From contig JAGTXO010000032.1 of assembly GCA_019448385.1 (NCBI GenBank), positions 248,001 through 312,000 of the forward strand: a DNA stretch of 64,000 bases, in the 5' to 3' direction. Position 1 is the first letter of the stretch. Every line of letters begins with the position of its first letter. Below are positions 54,101 through 64,000 of this stretch, one piece after another. This stretch comes from Diacronema lutheri. Lineage: Eukaryota; Haptophyta; Pavlovophyceae; Pavlovales; Pavlovaceae. The translations under genes and the position numbers were made by a program. The notes under the pieces are model-generated. The model saw nothing but the letters and a program-made list of their open reading frames with translations. It ran no database searches and was not told where the DNA came from.

Positions 54101-56229
54101 AGCGTGGCTTTCTGCTCGTCTGCCGCAGGGCGGGGCCGCGGCTGCTCGGCGCGGGCAGCGGGAGCGGCGCGCCCGCCGCGGGCAGTGCGCGTTCGGTCGC
54201 GCGCGCGTGCAGCTGGGAGAGCCTGTGCGGCACGGGTGGCGGCGGCGGCGCGATCACGGGCGGTGGCGGTGCTGGCCTTGGCGCGTGCGCAGGCGGCGGC
54301 GCATGCGCGGGCGGTTTCGGCGGTTTCGGCGGTTTCGGCGGCGGTGGGTGCGGCGGCGCGAGCGGCGCGTGCGGCGCACACGGCGGCGCACACGGCGGCG
54401 TGCACGGCGGCGTGCACGGCGGCGTGCACGGCCAGGCGCTCCAGCTGCAGGCCGCGTGCGCGGAAGAGCAGGCGGAATGGATCAAGACCATCCTCACACT
54501 CGAAGTGAGACCGTATCGCGCGGCGCCGCAGACGGGCGAATTGCCAGCCCTCACGCTCCGCGCGCTCACGCTGCCGCCGACGCCCGCCGGCGGCGCGTCC
54601 CTCGGAGCGTCTGTCGGCGAAGTGCTCGGGCTCGCCGTCGTCACCGGCGTGCGGCTCGGCTCACCGGCGTACGTGGCAGGACTGCGCGGCGGCGAGGTGA
54701 TTGTGACGGTCAACGGCAAGCCGTGCAGCTCTGCAGACCACGCGACGCGCCTGCTACGCGATGCCGCCGCCGCGCAGAAGCCCGCCACGCTCATCCTCTC
54801 GTCGGAGCGGGTGCACGCGCCGCTGTTCGTGCAGCAGCCGATGGTCGCACACGTAGCCGCTGCTCATGGTGGCGCTGACGGTGGCGAGCGACACGGCGGC
54901 GGTGGTGGTGGCGTCGGTGGAAGTGGCTGCGGTGGCGGCGGTGGCGGTGGCGGCGGCGGTGGCGGCGGCGAGGGCAGTGGCGGCGGCCAAACGGGCGGCG
55001 CGGGCGGCGCGAGCGGCAGCGCCGGCAGCGGCGGCACGACGCGCACCTCGCCCAGCCGCGACGACGACGTGCACGACGCGTTGGCCTCCGCATGGCACGC
55101 GGACGCCGACGCGCGCCTCGGGGCCGCCGTCCGCGCTCTGCTCGAGCTGCGCAGTGCCGCGCTCGCGCTTGCGGCGCACGCCAAGGCGTGGCGCAACGCC
55201 GTCGCCGCGCACGTTGCCGCGCTCGGCGCGCTCGGCCCGCCGCCCGTCGACGCCGGCGCGCGCGCGCGCGCCACCGCCGCGCTCGTCGACATCGGCGCGG
55301 CGCGCGTGGACCGTGGCGGTGACGGCGTGGGCGGCGTTGACGGCGTCCCGTCGACCGGCGACGTGAGCGTCGCGGCCGGCGGCGGCGGTGGCGGCGGTGG
55401 CGACGGCGGGCCGCTCACACCTCGCGCAGCGATCGGCACGACCGCCATTGCCCCGACCGCCATTGCCCCGACCGCCATTGCCACGACCGCCATTGCTGCG
55501 ACCGCCATTGCCCCGACCGCCATTGCCCCGACCGCCATTGCTGCATCCTCGAGCCTCGCGGCCCCGTCGCCGCAGGTGCGCGCCGGCGCGCAATCGCGGG
55601 CGCCGCTCGCGGCCTCGGCCGCGTCGCTTGCGCCGGCCGAGCACGACGCGCGCGCCGACGTGCAGTCCGCCGCGGTGCGAGCCGCGGTGAACGCGCAGCG
55701 GCCGGCCGCGCCCGCGCCCGCCATCGTCGGTGAGTTCGAGCGGCAGCTGCGCGCGCACCGCGCGCACGCGGCGACGCTCGCCGAGGTCGAGCAGCTCCTC
55801 CGCGCCGAGGCAGCGCGTGCTTCGCTCGTCGTCGGCCCCGCGGAGCGGCGTGCGCGCGAGCAGCTCGCGAGCGCGAACGTGGGTCGGCTGCACGCGCGCG
55901 CGCGCGCGGCGTGGGACGAGGTGGAGGCGGCGGAGCAGGCGATGCACCAGTCGAAGATCGAGTTGGACCTCGCGCCGCCCGAGCTGCTCCTCTCCGAGCC
56001 CGCCACCCTCTCCGCGCTCGCCGACGACGTCGTGCGCGCGCGCGAGCGGCTCGCCGCCGCGCGCGCGGGCTACGAGTTGGCGTCGCGCGCGGTGCACGAG
56101 TGGGCGCACCGGCTGCGAACGGGCGAGTTTGCAGCGTCGGTGCGCGAGCTCGACGAGGCCGCGCAGCTGACCGCGCTCGCGCTGCGCAGCGCGCACGAGC
56201 GCATGGCTGCCGATCCGCTCGCCAGCTGA
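46797..56229 (+). CDS. Giant RhoGEF with WW, DH, PH and PDZ domains
   Basis: Exons: 46797-48258, 48589-48926, 49827-50436, 50873-51697, 52091-56229; about 2,457 residues. A WW domain is at about 100-135 (WTEHLTLDGFKMYHNQATG...EWELP). The DH (RhoGEF) domain spans about 455-800: RAGLEMVESERRFVASVRLL, QFVARIFSGLDVLGTLHAAM, ISVLLTDLLACPVQRVPRYK (conserved CR3) and LEAFEKGLRLHSRL. PH-like regions follow at about 830-1210, 1270-1630 and 1650-1888 (each split by Gly/Ala inserts), then a PDZ at about 1893-1987 (LGLAVVTGVRLGSPAYVAGL). The last 400 residues are helical. It should activate Rho/Rac GTPases at a membrane or scaffold. Intron 51698-52090 is a multiple of three and rests on phase and splice sites alone. 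Confidence 0.8.
48937..49689. repeat. 24-bp minisatellite, about 31 copies, in RhoGEF intron 2
   Basis: The unit is gctgccgctggctttggccc plus cgct, with TCT, ACT and GCAG variants. It fills intron 48927-49826. Being a multiple of three it leaves several frames open over 700 bases on both strands; none is a gene. Confidence 0.92.
50519..50697. repeat. 47-bp tandem repeat, about 3.8 copies, in RhoGEF intron 3
   Basis: Units begin gctccggccagcggacatgc and are almost identical. Confidence 0.88.
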
Positions 56230-56814
56230 CGCGATGGCGCGCTCTCTCCTCCGCCGCTCACGAGGCGCGCGTGAGCGCGCCTTGAGCGAGCTTGCGGTCG
56301 TACATAGAGCATCACTGCAGGCCGACTCTTCCCACGTGCTCATGGACTGTGATGAAGGACAGTGTCAGCTGGCGCACGGCCACTGTGGGTCTATGTTGAC
56401 GACGACGTCGCCGTTTTGTGGCGCCGGCTCATCGCCGAACGTGCTGCGGCGGAGGCGGAGCGTCCTGATCGCAGCGCCGCGTCGAGAGCTTGCGTGCGCG
56501 TCGCGGCGTACGCGTCGTTGTAGATCAGCGCGTCGCGAAACGCCTCGCAGTCCCGCGCGTACACGCGCGTGTCGAGCAGAGCGTGCGCGCGGCAAAGGCG
56601 CACGCGCCGGACTCGAAGCGCATGAAGCGCTCGCCCTCCGCGCGCACCGCGCCATTCTCGCTCCCGTCTCAGCCCAGCTGCCGCGAGCACCTTGCGAGGA
56701 GGGCGTCGGCCGTGCGCGCGAGCGTCACCGCGCACACATCCCGGCAAGGGTCCGGCCCGTCCGTGCGTGCAACAGACGCGCAACGCTCGGCAGCAAGGAA
56801 AGCCGCGAGCGAAG
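56230..56814. other. Spacer before XRN2, no convincing gene
   Basis: A minus frame (56391-56783) contains DTRVYARDCEAFRDALIYND, vaguely like the end of GrpB/UPF0157 proteins, but without a supporting N-terminal half. Treated as unresolved. Confidence 0.5.
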
Positions 56815-59800
56815 ATGGGTGTGCCCGCCTTCTACCGATGGCTCGCGGAGAAGTACCCGAAGACGGTGGTCGACTGCGTGGAGGCCGAGGCGCCACCGCT
56901 CGCAGACGGCTCGTCCGACTTTGGCGCGCTCGACTGGCGCGCGCCGTCGCCCAACGGCACCGAGGTCGACAACCTCTACCTCGACATGAACGGCGTCATC
57001 CACCCGTGTGCGCGGCCCGAGGTGGGGCCGGCGCCAAGCTCGGAGGAGCACATCTTCCAGAACATCGAGAAGTACATCGACCGCCTCCTCGCCGCCGTTC
57101 GCCCTCGCCGCCTCATCTACATGGCCGTCGACGGTCCGGCGCCGCGCGCCAAGATGAACCAACAGCGGAGCCGCCGATTCAAGGCCGCGAAGGACGCGGC
57201 CGAGCGCGACGCGGCAGAGGAGCGGCTGCGCGCGGAGTGGCGCGCGCGCGGCCTTGAGCCGCCACCCAAGCGCGACGCCGCCGCCTTCGCCTTCGACTCC
57301 AACGTGATCACGCCCGGCACGCAGTTCATGGCGAGGCTCGCGGCCGCGCTCCGCGCGTACGTCGCGCGCCGGCTCGCGTCGCACCCGGCGTGGCGCGGGC
57401 TCGCGGTGGTGCTGAGCGACGCGTCGGTGCCGGGCGAGGGCGAGCACAAGATCATGGAGCACATCCGCGCGCAGCGCGCGATGCCCGGCTACGACGCGAA
57501 CATGTGGCATTGCGTGCACGGCCTCGACGCTGACCTAATCATGCTCGCGCTTGCAACGCACGAGCCGCGCTTTCTCATCCTGCGCGAGGTGGTCTTCAGC
57601 GCGAAGGACCGCAAGCGCCAGCTGCGCCAGGACGGCCGCGCTGGCCTCGGCGCCGCAGACGACGACGACGAGACGGACGAGGCCGCCGCGACCGCTGCCG
57701 CGCTTCGGCGCGGCGGCAAGCCGCTGCAGGTGCGGCGCGGCCCGAGCTCCCGTCCGTCCGTCCGCGCGCGCGCGCGTGCGCGCCGCGATACGGCGCCGCG
57801 CCTCACCCCATGCGCTGCGCCGCCCTTTGCGCGCCGCCGCCGCGCGCCCGGCGGGTTTTGCGCGCGTCCCCTCCCTTCCGCACCATTGCACTGCCACCAC
57901 CGCACCGCCAACGTCACGGCCACCAGTTCCTGCGCATTCACACGCTGCGCGAGTACCTGGCCGTCGAGTTCGAGCGAATGTCCTTTCGCGGCACGGCCGT
58001 GACCTTTGAGCTCGAGCGGCTGATCGACGATTTTGTGTTTTTGTGCTTCTTTGTAGGGAACGACTTTTTGCCGCACATGCCCGCGCTTGAAATTCACGAT
58101 GGCGCCATCGACACGCTCATGTCGCTGTACAGGGACGGGATGGGCGAGCTTGGAGGGTTCGTCACGGACCGGGGCGAGGTCGACCTCGCGCGCGCCGAGC
58201 TCCTCCTGCGCAAGATCGGCGCGTACGAGGAGGAGGTGCTCTCGCGACGGCGCCGGCGCGACGCGGGGCGGCTGCGGATGGTCGGCGAACGCGAGCGCGC
58301 GGTCGCGGCGGAGGTGGCGAGCGCGGCGGCGGTCGCGGCGGGCGGCGCGTCGCCGTACGGCTCGCTCTTCCCGCCGCAGACCGCCGACGCGCTCAAGCTG
58401 TGGAAGCAGCTCGAGGCCTTTGCCGACGCTCGCGCGTACGACCAGACTTTGAAAATCGAGCCGAACGGCGGCATCCTTCGTGCATGCGCGCATCTTTACT
58501 GCCACATGCTCGGGCTGCGCGCGGAGGCGGGGTACGGCGAGCGCGCGCTCGTCGTCAGCGCGCCGTTGCCCACCGACGCGGAGGCCGCCGCCGCCGACGC
58601 GGCGGCCGGCGCGGGCGCGGCGCGCGCGGTGGCGGCCTCCGCCGCTGCGCCCGCCGCCGACGGCGGCAACGCGGCCGGCGGCGCGGCGGCGGCGCGGCGC
58701 GCGAAGGGCGGCGGCGCCAGCGGCAACGCCGCGCAGCACGGGCAGAGTATGGCGGCTCCGCCGAGCGGGGCGGACGCAGCGGCGCGCGCGTCGCGCTTCG
58801 CCGTCGAGCTCAAGCTTCTGCTCGACCGGCGCGACGAGGAGCTGCAGGCGGCGCGCGACGATGTGCGGTACGGCACGCCGGGCTGGCGCGAGCGCTACTA
58901 CGCGTGCAAGCTGCAGATCGGCGCCGACGAGCCCGCGCGGCTGCGCGAGGTGGTGCAGGCGTACGTGGAAGGCCTGATCTGGGTCTTACGTTACTACTAC
59001 AAGGGTGTCCAATCATGGGGCTGGTTCTACCCGTACCACTACGCACCGTGTGCATCAGACATGAAGGGGCTGCGCGAGCTCGCGCCGCGTATCCGCTTCG
59101 ACAAGGGCGCGCCATGGTCGCCGCTCACGCAGCTGATGGCTGTCTTCCCCGCGCGCTCGGGCCACGCGATGCCCGCGCCGTACCGCGCGCTCATGGGCGC
59201 GCGCGTCTCAGCCGTTGTCGACTTCTTCCCGTCCGACTTCAAGCAGGACCTCAACGGCAAGAAGTTTGGGTGGCAGGCGATCGCGGTCCTCCCGTTCATC
59301 GACGCGCCCCGCCTGCACGCCGCGCTCGAGCCGCTGCGCGCGCAGCTCGGCGTTGAGGAGCGCGCGCGCGACGAGCACGGGCCTGCGCGCGTGTACGCTC
59401 GCGCCGACGCGCCGCTCGGCACCGAGCTGCGCGCGCTCGCCGGCGCGGTGGGCGAGCACAGCAAGCACTTTGTCGCGTCGGCCGCCGTCGCGTTTGGCGG
59501 CACCGCGCTCAGACCCGCTGAGCTGCACGGCGATGCGGCCGCCTCCGTTGTCGACTGCACGCTCGCGCCGCCGCCTGTCGCCGGCCACGTCTCGCGGCTG
59601 CTGCCGACGGTGCAGCTGCCCGCGCGCACGCTGCTCGACGGCGAAGGCCCCGTGCTCTCGCGCGACGCGAAGAATTTGGCCAAGGAGCGCGAGCGGGGCG
59701 CCAACGGCGGCGGTTACGGACAGGGCGCGCGCGGTGGTTTTGGCGCGCAGGCGGCGCGCCGCGCGGGCATTGGGCACGCCGATCGCCCCGCCTCGGCCTC

Positions 59801-59948
59801 GGCGGCGGCGGCGGGCAGCCGCATGGTGTACCACGCCCTCGGCGCGCGTGCCGTCAATGCCGCCACTGGCGCGCGCGCCGGCGCGCCGACGGCACAGGCG
59901 GGGGGCGTGCGGCTGTCGAACGCGTACAGTGTGCTCAGCCTCGAATGA
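56815..59948 (+). CDS. XRN2: 5'-3' exoribonuclease, XRN2/Rat1 type
   Basis: Exons 56815-57729 and 57927-59948; 978 residues. The start MGVPAFYRWLAEKYPK is the invariant XRN N-terminus. Catalytic acidic clusters: NLYLDMNGVIHPC, SDASVPGEGEHKIMEHIR and HGLDADLIMLAL; then FLRIHTLREYL, FFVGNDFLPHMPALEI and the CR2 block WRERYYACKLQIG...RYYYKGVQSWGWFYPYHYAP. The length and the absence of the long XRN1 C-terminal region indicate the nuclear Rat1/XRN2 class, which degrades RNA after transcription termination and trims pre-rRNA. An Ala/Gly insertion of about 60 residues is seen near residues 515-580. The Gly/Arg-rich tail is typical. Confidence 0.93.
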
Positions 59949-60137
59949 GGCTGCGCTGCTGTGAGAGCCAAGCGTGCCGCGGCCGCGCGCACGGCGCGTG
60001 GTGAGCGCATGTGGGCGCACAGAGCGAATCGCACATTCGTCAGAGTCCGCCTGGCGCAGCTCTGTGTGTGGAGAAAAGTGGAGAAGATGGGCAGCTTCTC
60101 ACACCCTTAATTACTGGCTGCGACTGGGGGAGCCCCG

Positions 60138-60850
60138 ATGGCACGTCTTCTCGCCCTGCTGGGCACCGCCTCCGGCGTGAGCGGTTTCGGCTCGCAGATG
60201 ATGCGCTCGGGCCTGCGCACGTCCGCGATCCGCATGGTGCGCGCGCCGCTTGCCGCGCCCGCCCGCCGCGCCGCCCTTTCGATTGCGCCGCGCGCCGCGC
60301 CGCGTCTGACGCTACGCCGGCGGCCGCCACGGCGGCGACGACGCAGGCGGCGGTCGGCGACAAGTTCCCGGCGGTGTCTGTGGACTTTGGCTTCCCGCCC
60401 ACCAAGGTGGACATGCGCGCACGCCTCGCCGGCAAGAAGACGATCATCGTCGGCCTGCCTGGCGCGTTCACGCCGACGTGATCGTCGACGCAGGTCCCCG
60501 GGTATCTTGCCAAGCAGGCGGAGCTGAAGGCAAAGGGGGTGGACGAGGTGCTGGTGTACTGCGTGAACGACGGCGCGGTGATGAAGGCGTGGGCGGCGGA
60601 CCAGGGCGTCGAGGGCTCGATGATCACCTTCCTCGCCGACACGCGCTGCGAGCTGACCGAGGCGCTCAAGCTCGTGCTCGACCACCCGGGCCCGATGTCG
60701 GTGCTGGGCAACGCGCGCTGCAAGCGCTTCGCGCTGTACGCGGTCGACGGCGTGATCAAGGTGCTCAACGTGAGCGAGGCCCCCGATGACCCCGCCGGCG
60801 ACACCGACCCGTCCAAGTCCCTCGTCGAGAACATGCTGAACAGCATCTAA
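60138..60850 (+). CDS. Peroxiredoxin (Prx5/PrxII type) with UGA at the peroxidatic cysteine, probable selenoprotein
   Basis: Exons 60138-60236 and 60347-60850; 201 codons including the stop, with TGA at 60479-60481 inside. The join (donor GTGCGC, acceptor CAG, phase 0) links a 33-residue signal/transit-like leader to AAVGDKFPAVSVDFGFPPTK. The catalytic motif reads LPGAFTPT-UGA-SSTQVPGYLAKQ where the family has PTC, and the same frame continues without a break through GVDEVLVYCVNDGAVMKAW and HPGPMSVLGNARCKRFALYA to TAA at 60848. So UGA (codon 78) replaces exactly the peroxidatic Cys, the signature of a selenocysteine enzyme that reduces peroxides. A SECIS-like hairpin follows at about 60953-61003. 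Confidence 0.85.
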
Positions 60851-60853
60851 ACT

Positions 60854-60911
60854 CGCGCGACGCGAGATGACGCCGGCGGTCCCAGCGGGCGGACCGACGG
60901 CGCGTCGCGCG
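60854..60911 (+). other. Long GC hairpin just after the peroxiredoxin stop
   Basis: Helix 60854-60862 with 60903-60911 (9 bp) and helix 60871-60882 with 60891-60902 (12 positions, one G.A mismatch), an 8-nt apical loop and a 5' bulge containing ATGA. It has no opposing GA dinucleotide, so it does not fit a SECIS core well. Confidence 0.5.
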
Positions 60912-60952
60912 GCGGCGAGCGCCGCGAGGTCGCACCGCGCCCCTCTCCACAC

Positions 60953-61003
60953 ATGACGCCCGCCCATTCAAAGCCTCTTCAAACGGGCACATGGGCAGGC
61001 CGA
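60953..61003 (+). promoter_or_regulatory. Candidate SECIS element in the peroxiredoxin 3' UTR
   Basis: ATGA (60953-60956), then a helix 60958-60967 with 60991-61000 (nine of ten pairs), an apical loop beginning tcAAA 13 bases after ATGA, and GA at 61002-61003 opposite the ATGA so that tandem G.A pairs can form. This is the AUGA/AA/GA arrangement of eukaryotic SECIS elements. The basal helix is weak. It starts 102 bases after the stop codon. Confidence 0.5.
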
Positions 61004-61288
61004 GGCCGGGCAAGCCGCCCGCCGCCGTGCATACCCGGCGGCGGCGAGGCGGACGCCGAGGACGAGGGGCGCGGTGCACTTGCGGCGCGGCCGCGCGCGC
61101 GGCGCGCCGGACGACGCCCGCCGCCGCCAGCCCGCGCACTCCGGCGCGGCGCGAGCACGCGCCGGAGCTGCTGGTGCCGGTGGCGTCGGACACAAATTGA
61201 GGTCGCGACCAGTGGACCCCGGCTTTTTAGAAAAATCCGTTTTTACAAAAGCTCGCAAGGAATGGGGGACTGAAGACATCCGCCCGCG

Positions 61289-63149
61289 ATGAGCCCGCGC
61301 GGGTGCGAGCCGGCACTCTGCCTCTCGGCGTGCGGCGTGTGCGACGCGGGCACGCCAATTGCGTGCTGCCCCGAGCGCACGTGGCAGTGGCCCGAGTGCT
61401 CCGTTTACCGCACGTGGCTGCTGATGATCACGGCGCCGTCGGTCGCGTTCTTCGTGCTCGTCTGCCCAGACCTCTCGCGCCGGCTCTCGCCGCTCGTCCT
61501 CGGCTTTGGCGTGGTGGGCTACGTGGTCGCCTCGCTGCTGCTCCTCGCCACCGCCTTTCGCGACCCTGGCTCAATCCAGCCGCCGCAGGCGAACAAGAGC
61601 GCGAGTGCGCGCGCGTGCGCGCGCGCACGCGACACGTGGCGTCGCGCGCGCCGACCGCGCACCGCCGGGCGTATCGCGCGCCGGTCGCGCCGTTTTTCGC
61701 GCGCCGTAGCTGCGCGCTATTACATCCGCGAGGTCCTCGTGCGCGGGCACACGCTCGAGCTCAAGTTTTGCGTCACGTGCAACCTCTACCGGCCACTGCG
61801 CGCGAGTCACTGCCGCGAGTGCAACCGCTGCGTGCTCAAATGGGACCACCACTGTGCGCGCCACGTGCGCGTGCCGTGCTGCGCGCCACCGCACGCCCGC
61901 GCCTTGCCGGCCGGCGCGCGTGCAGCCGGCGCCGAGCCGCACCGCGCCGCGCCGCGCCGCGTCGTGCCACACGCCCCCATCCCCTCGGCTTGCGCGCGCG
62001 CCGCGCGCTGCGCGCCGCGCAGGCCCGTGGGTGGGCAACTGCATCGGGCTGCGCAATTACCCGCTCTTCCTCGGCTTCATCGCTGCCGCGTCGCTCTTCA
62101 CCGCGTACGTTTGCGCCTTTAGCGTTGTCGAGCTCGCGCTGCTCGCGCGCATGGCGCAGCGCGCGGCCGGCGGCGCACCCGGTGGCGCGCACGCGCCTGC
62201 CAAGCAGCCGTACGCGCTGCGCACGGACACGGCGCTCGGCGCCTTCTTCGAGGCGGTGACGCAGTGCCCCACCGCGCTCGTGCTCGCCATCTACACGGCG
62301 ATCGTCGTCGCGCTCCTTGCTATGCTCGGCGCGTACCACGTCTACTTGGTCTCCGTGAACGAGACGACCAACGAGAACGTCAAGGACGCCTTCTACGAGG
62401 GCAACCCGTTCTCAGAGTCGTGCGCGCGCAACTGGGGCAAGGTCTTCTGCGCGCTCAGCGAGGTGCAGGGCACCGAGCTCGGACGGGACGCCGCCGCCGC
62501 CGAGGGCGCCGATGCGCGCGCGTGCGGCGTGGCGGCCGAGGCGGCCGACACCCCGGCGGGGCCGCGCGCCGGCGGCGAAGGAAGCGACCAGCCGCTCCCG
62601 CCCGTCGCGGAGCTGGACGTGGAGGTGAGCGCGCGGCAGAAGCGCTATCAGGCCACGCTGCGCCGGCTGAGCGTCACCGAGGTCGAGCTCGGCGCTGTCG
62701 GCCGAGGCGCGCGCGCGGGCGCACCCGGCGTGGACGGCGACGACGCTTGCGCGGCGCGCGCGCTCTCGGCGCGCGCGTCGTCCGAGGGCGTCGGCGCGTT
62801 CGGTGGCGCGGCCGCCGCACCGCCGAGCGACGGCGGCGAGTCGGACACGTCCGCGTCGCACGCGGGCGCGTCGAGGCCGCTGCTCGACGCCGTGCGCCAG
62901 CCGTCGCCGATGGGCAAGCCGCGTGGCGCGCCCGTGCGCGCGTTGAGCGCGCGCCGGCCGGCGCGGCGGTCGGAGGAGCCGACGAGCGGCACGCGCGCCG
63001 CGCCGCGCAGCGCCGACGCGTCGGACGACGACGGCGACGGAAGGACGGCTGGCGGCACGGGCCGACGAGCAGGCGGTGCCGCCGGCGCGGCGTTGGCGCT
63101 GAGGCTCCCCCCCCTTGGCCGCGAACAGTACGCCGAGCTTGCAAGCTGA
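61289..63149 (+). CDS. DHHC-type palmitoyltransferase
   Basis: Exons 61289-61604, 61710-61853, 62023-63149; 528 residues. The last join completes the signature: the T of TGC is in exon 2 and GC in exon 3, giving [20 protein letters not shown] (DHHC at 151-154, catalytic Cys154). The Cys-rich domain before it is complete ([20 protein letters not shown]). Four membrane helices: two before and two after the DHHC domain. The C-terminal 250 residues are disordered, Ala/Ser/Arg-rich. It S-acylates proteins at the Golgi or plasma membrane. T-rich upstream DNA (ctttttag at 61223) resembles the promoter tract seen elsewhere. Confidence 0.92.
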
Positions 63150-63251
63150 GGGGCGCCGCGCGGCTGTGCGCGGGCCACTCGCCGCGCGCCGTACGCGCCT
63201 GGTTGTATCTCGTGCGCGTGGGCGCCTGGATGTCGATGACACGACACCGAC

Positions 63252-63944
63252 TCAGCCGGCGCTCTGCGAGCCCCGCCGTCGCGCGAGCCGGACAAACCAG
63301 CCCACGTTCAGCACGTAGGCGAGCGTGGCGAAGCTCGCGTGCGTGCGCACAACCGCGCGCGGCAGCTCGGCGCGGTTTCGCGCGATCAGCCGGCCGCAGA
63401 TTGGGAAATTGACGAGGCGGAAGACGACGAACGTTGCGAGGAGCGCGCGCCGATTCTGACAGTCGAGCCAACGGAGCAGCGCGCCGTCAAGGCGCGCGCG
63501 CCGGCGCAGGCGCGGTAAGAGGCGCGAGAGGCGCAAGAAGATGGTCGACAGCTCCGCCGTGTACGCGAGGCCGAGATAGGCCGACATGATGCGCCGCTGC
63601 CGGCCTGCGCTGAGCAGCACAGGCGCATTCGCCGCGGTCTGCACTGCATGGTGCGCAAGCCGGCCGAGCCAGAGGTGCGGCGCGCGCCCGCGCGCGCGCT
63701 GCACGGCGATCCAGATCACGTCGCACCAAAAGTAGGCGAGCGACGTCGCGAAGAGGTCGTGCGCGCTGTGCACCATCCGCTCGGGCAGGAGCACGTCGTT
63801 GCGCCGCGACGGCTGAAGCGTGCTTGCGAGGCGAAGCGACTCGCAGCTCGCCCAGACGGAGTGCACGAGGTCGACGAGGTCTTCGCCCGCGTCCGTGCCG
63901 ACCGCCGCGGCGATCGTCACGAACGCCGCCGCCCAGCTAGCCAT
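63252..63944 (-). CDS. TLC (TRAM-LAG1-CLN8) domain-like membrane protein, possibly 5' incomplete
   Basis: 230 codons from ATG 63944, but the frame stays open to the window end, so the true start may lie outside. Several membrane helices; the block LGRLAHHAVQTAANAPVLLS followed by LAYTAELSTIFLRLSRLL resembles the His-His...Glu-Leu-Ser-Thr core of TLC-domain proteins (TMEM56/ceramide-synthase-like topology). The ceramide synthase catalytic signature is not complete. Convergent with the DHHC gene (102 bases between stops). Confidence 0.65.
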   Translation of the reverse strand: MASWAAAFVTIAAAVGTDAGEDLVDLVHSVWASCESLRLASTLQPSRRNDVLLPERMVHSAHDLFATSLAYFWCDVIWIAVQRARGRAPHLWLGRLAHHAVQTAANAPVLLSAGRQRRIMSAYLGLAYTAELSTIFLRLSRLLPRLRRRARLDGALLRWLDCQNRRALLATFVVFRLVNFPICGRLIARNRAELPRAVVRTHASFATLAYVLNVGWFVRLARRRGSQSAG

Positions 63945-64000
63945 GTCGCGTAGCAGCCGGAGCAGCAGCGCGCGCGCCGCGCCGCGCCGCGCGCCGTCGG

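Noticed and set aside
60137-60479. Frameshift in the peroxiredoxin leader
   Set aside because: The frame change between leader and core is explained by a 110-nt GT-AG intron (60237-60346) with the usual GTGCGC donor.
60854-60911. First hairpin after the peroxiredoxin stop as the SECIS
   Set aside because: It has ATGA and strong helices but no GA opposite and no AA in the apical loop; the element at 60953-61003 fits better.

Overview
This is nuclear DNA of a very GC-rich, gene-dense, intron-bearing protist. A flagellated alga, most likely a haptophyte, fits best. Reasons: outer-dynein-arm and other flagellar-type genes, an MLO protein, a peroxiredoxin with UGA at its catalytic cysteine codon, proteins starting with ER-signal or transit-like leaders, and short introns with a GTGCG donor and long C runs. 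The taxon is inferred; no rRNA or organelle gene is present to confirm it. All exon joins were worked out by hand from reading frame, splice dinucleotides and family conservation.

Layout. 1-2870: outer dynein arm docking protein ODAD3/CCDC151 (+, 5' end outside the window). 2871-4375: noncoding DNA with a broken copy of a NIPA last exon. 4376-10743: an intronless island bounded by a 39-bp inverted repeat and holding a P-loop NTPase, a Fanzor (TnpB-like) nuclease lobe and a reverse transcriptase with a restriction-like endonuclease. 10744-12235: repeat-rich noncoding DNA. 12236-18622 (-): NIPA Mg transporter, a large membrane protein and a repeat protein of unknown function. 18734-22714 (+): acyl-CoA-binding kelch protein. 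22944-25213 (-): ERK-type MAP kinase. 25336-29040 (-): CH-domain (SPATA4-like) helical protein. 29173-31865 (+): RF-1-domain protein and an amino acid permease. 32121-32795 (-): ARM-like protein. 32964-35988 (+): MLO. 36304-38657 (+): ankyrin-WW protein. 39053-41852 (-): pectinacetylesterase/Notum-like hydrolase. 41971-42300: broken 2OG oxygenase. 42368-43495 (-): SDR interrupted by a stop. 43537-44361 (+): PEBP ending in KDEL. 44356-45372 (-): NmrA-like protein. 45439-46735 (-): BCCIP. 46797-56229 (+): WW-RhoGEF-PH-PDZ giant. 56815-59948 (+): XRN2/Rat1. 60138-60850 (+): selenocysteine-type peroxiredoxin. 61289-63149 (+): DHHC palmitoyltransferase. 63252-63944 (-): TLC-domain protein.

How it works together. 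Most host genes are housekeeping, signalling or flagellar and do not form an obvious pathway. Five pairs are head to head with 41-168 bp between start codons, so shared promoters are likely; some of these and the NIPA upstream region carry a CTTTTTTTTAAG-type motif. Introns hold minisatellites and homopolymers that create long but meaningless open frames.

The two most interesting loci are the inverted-repeat island, where an RNA-guided-nuclease relative sits beside an RT-endonuclease, and the UGA-containing peroxiredoxin, which has a SECIS-like hairpin about 100 nt after its stop.
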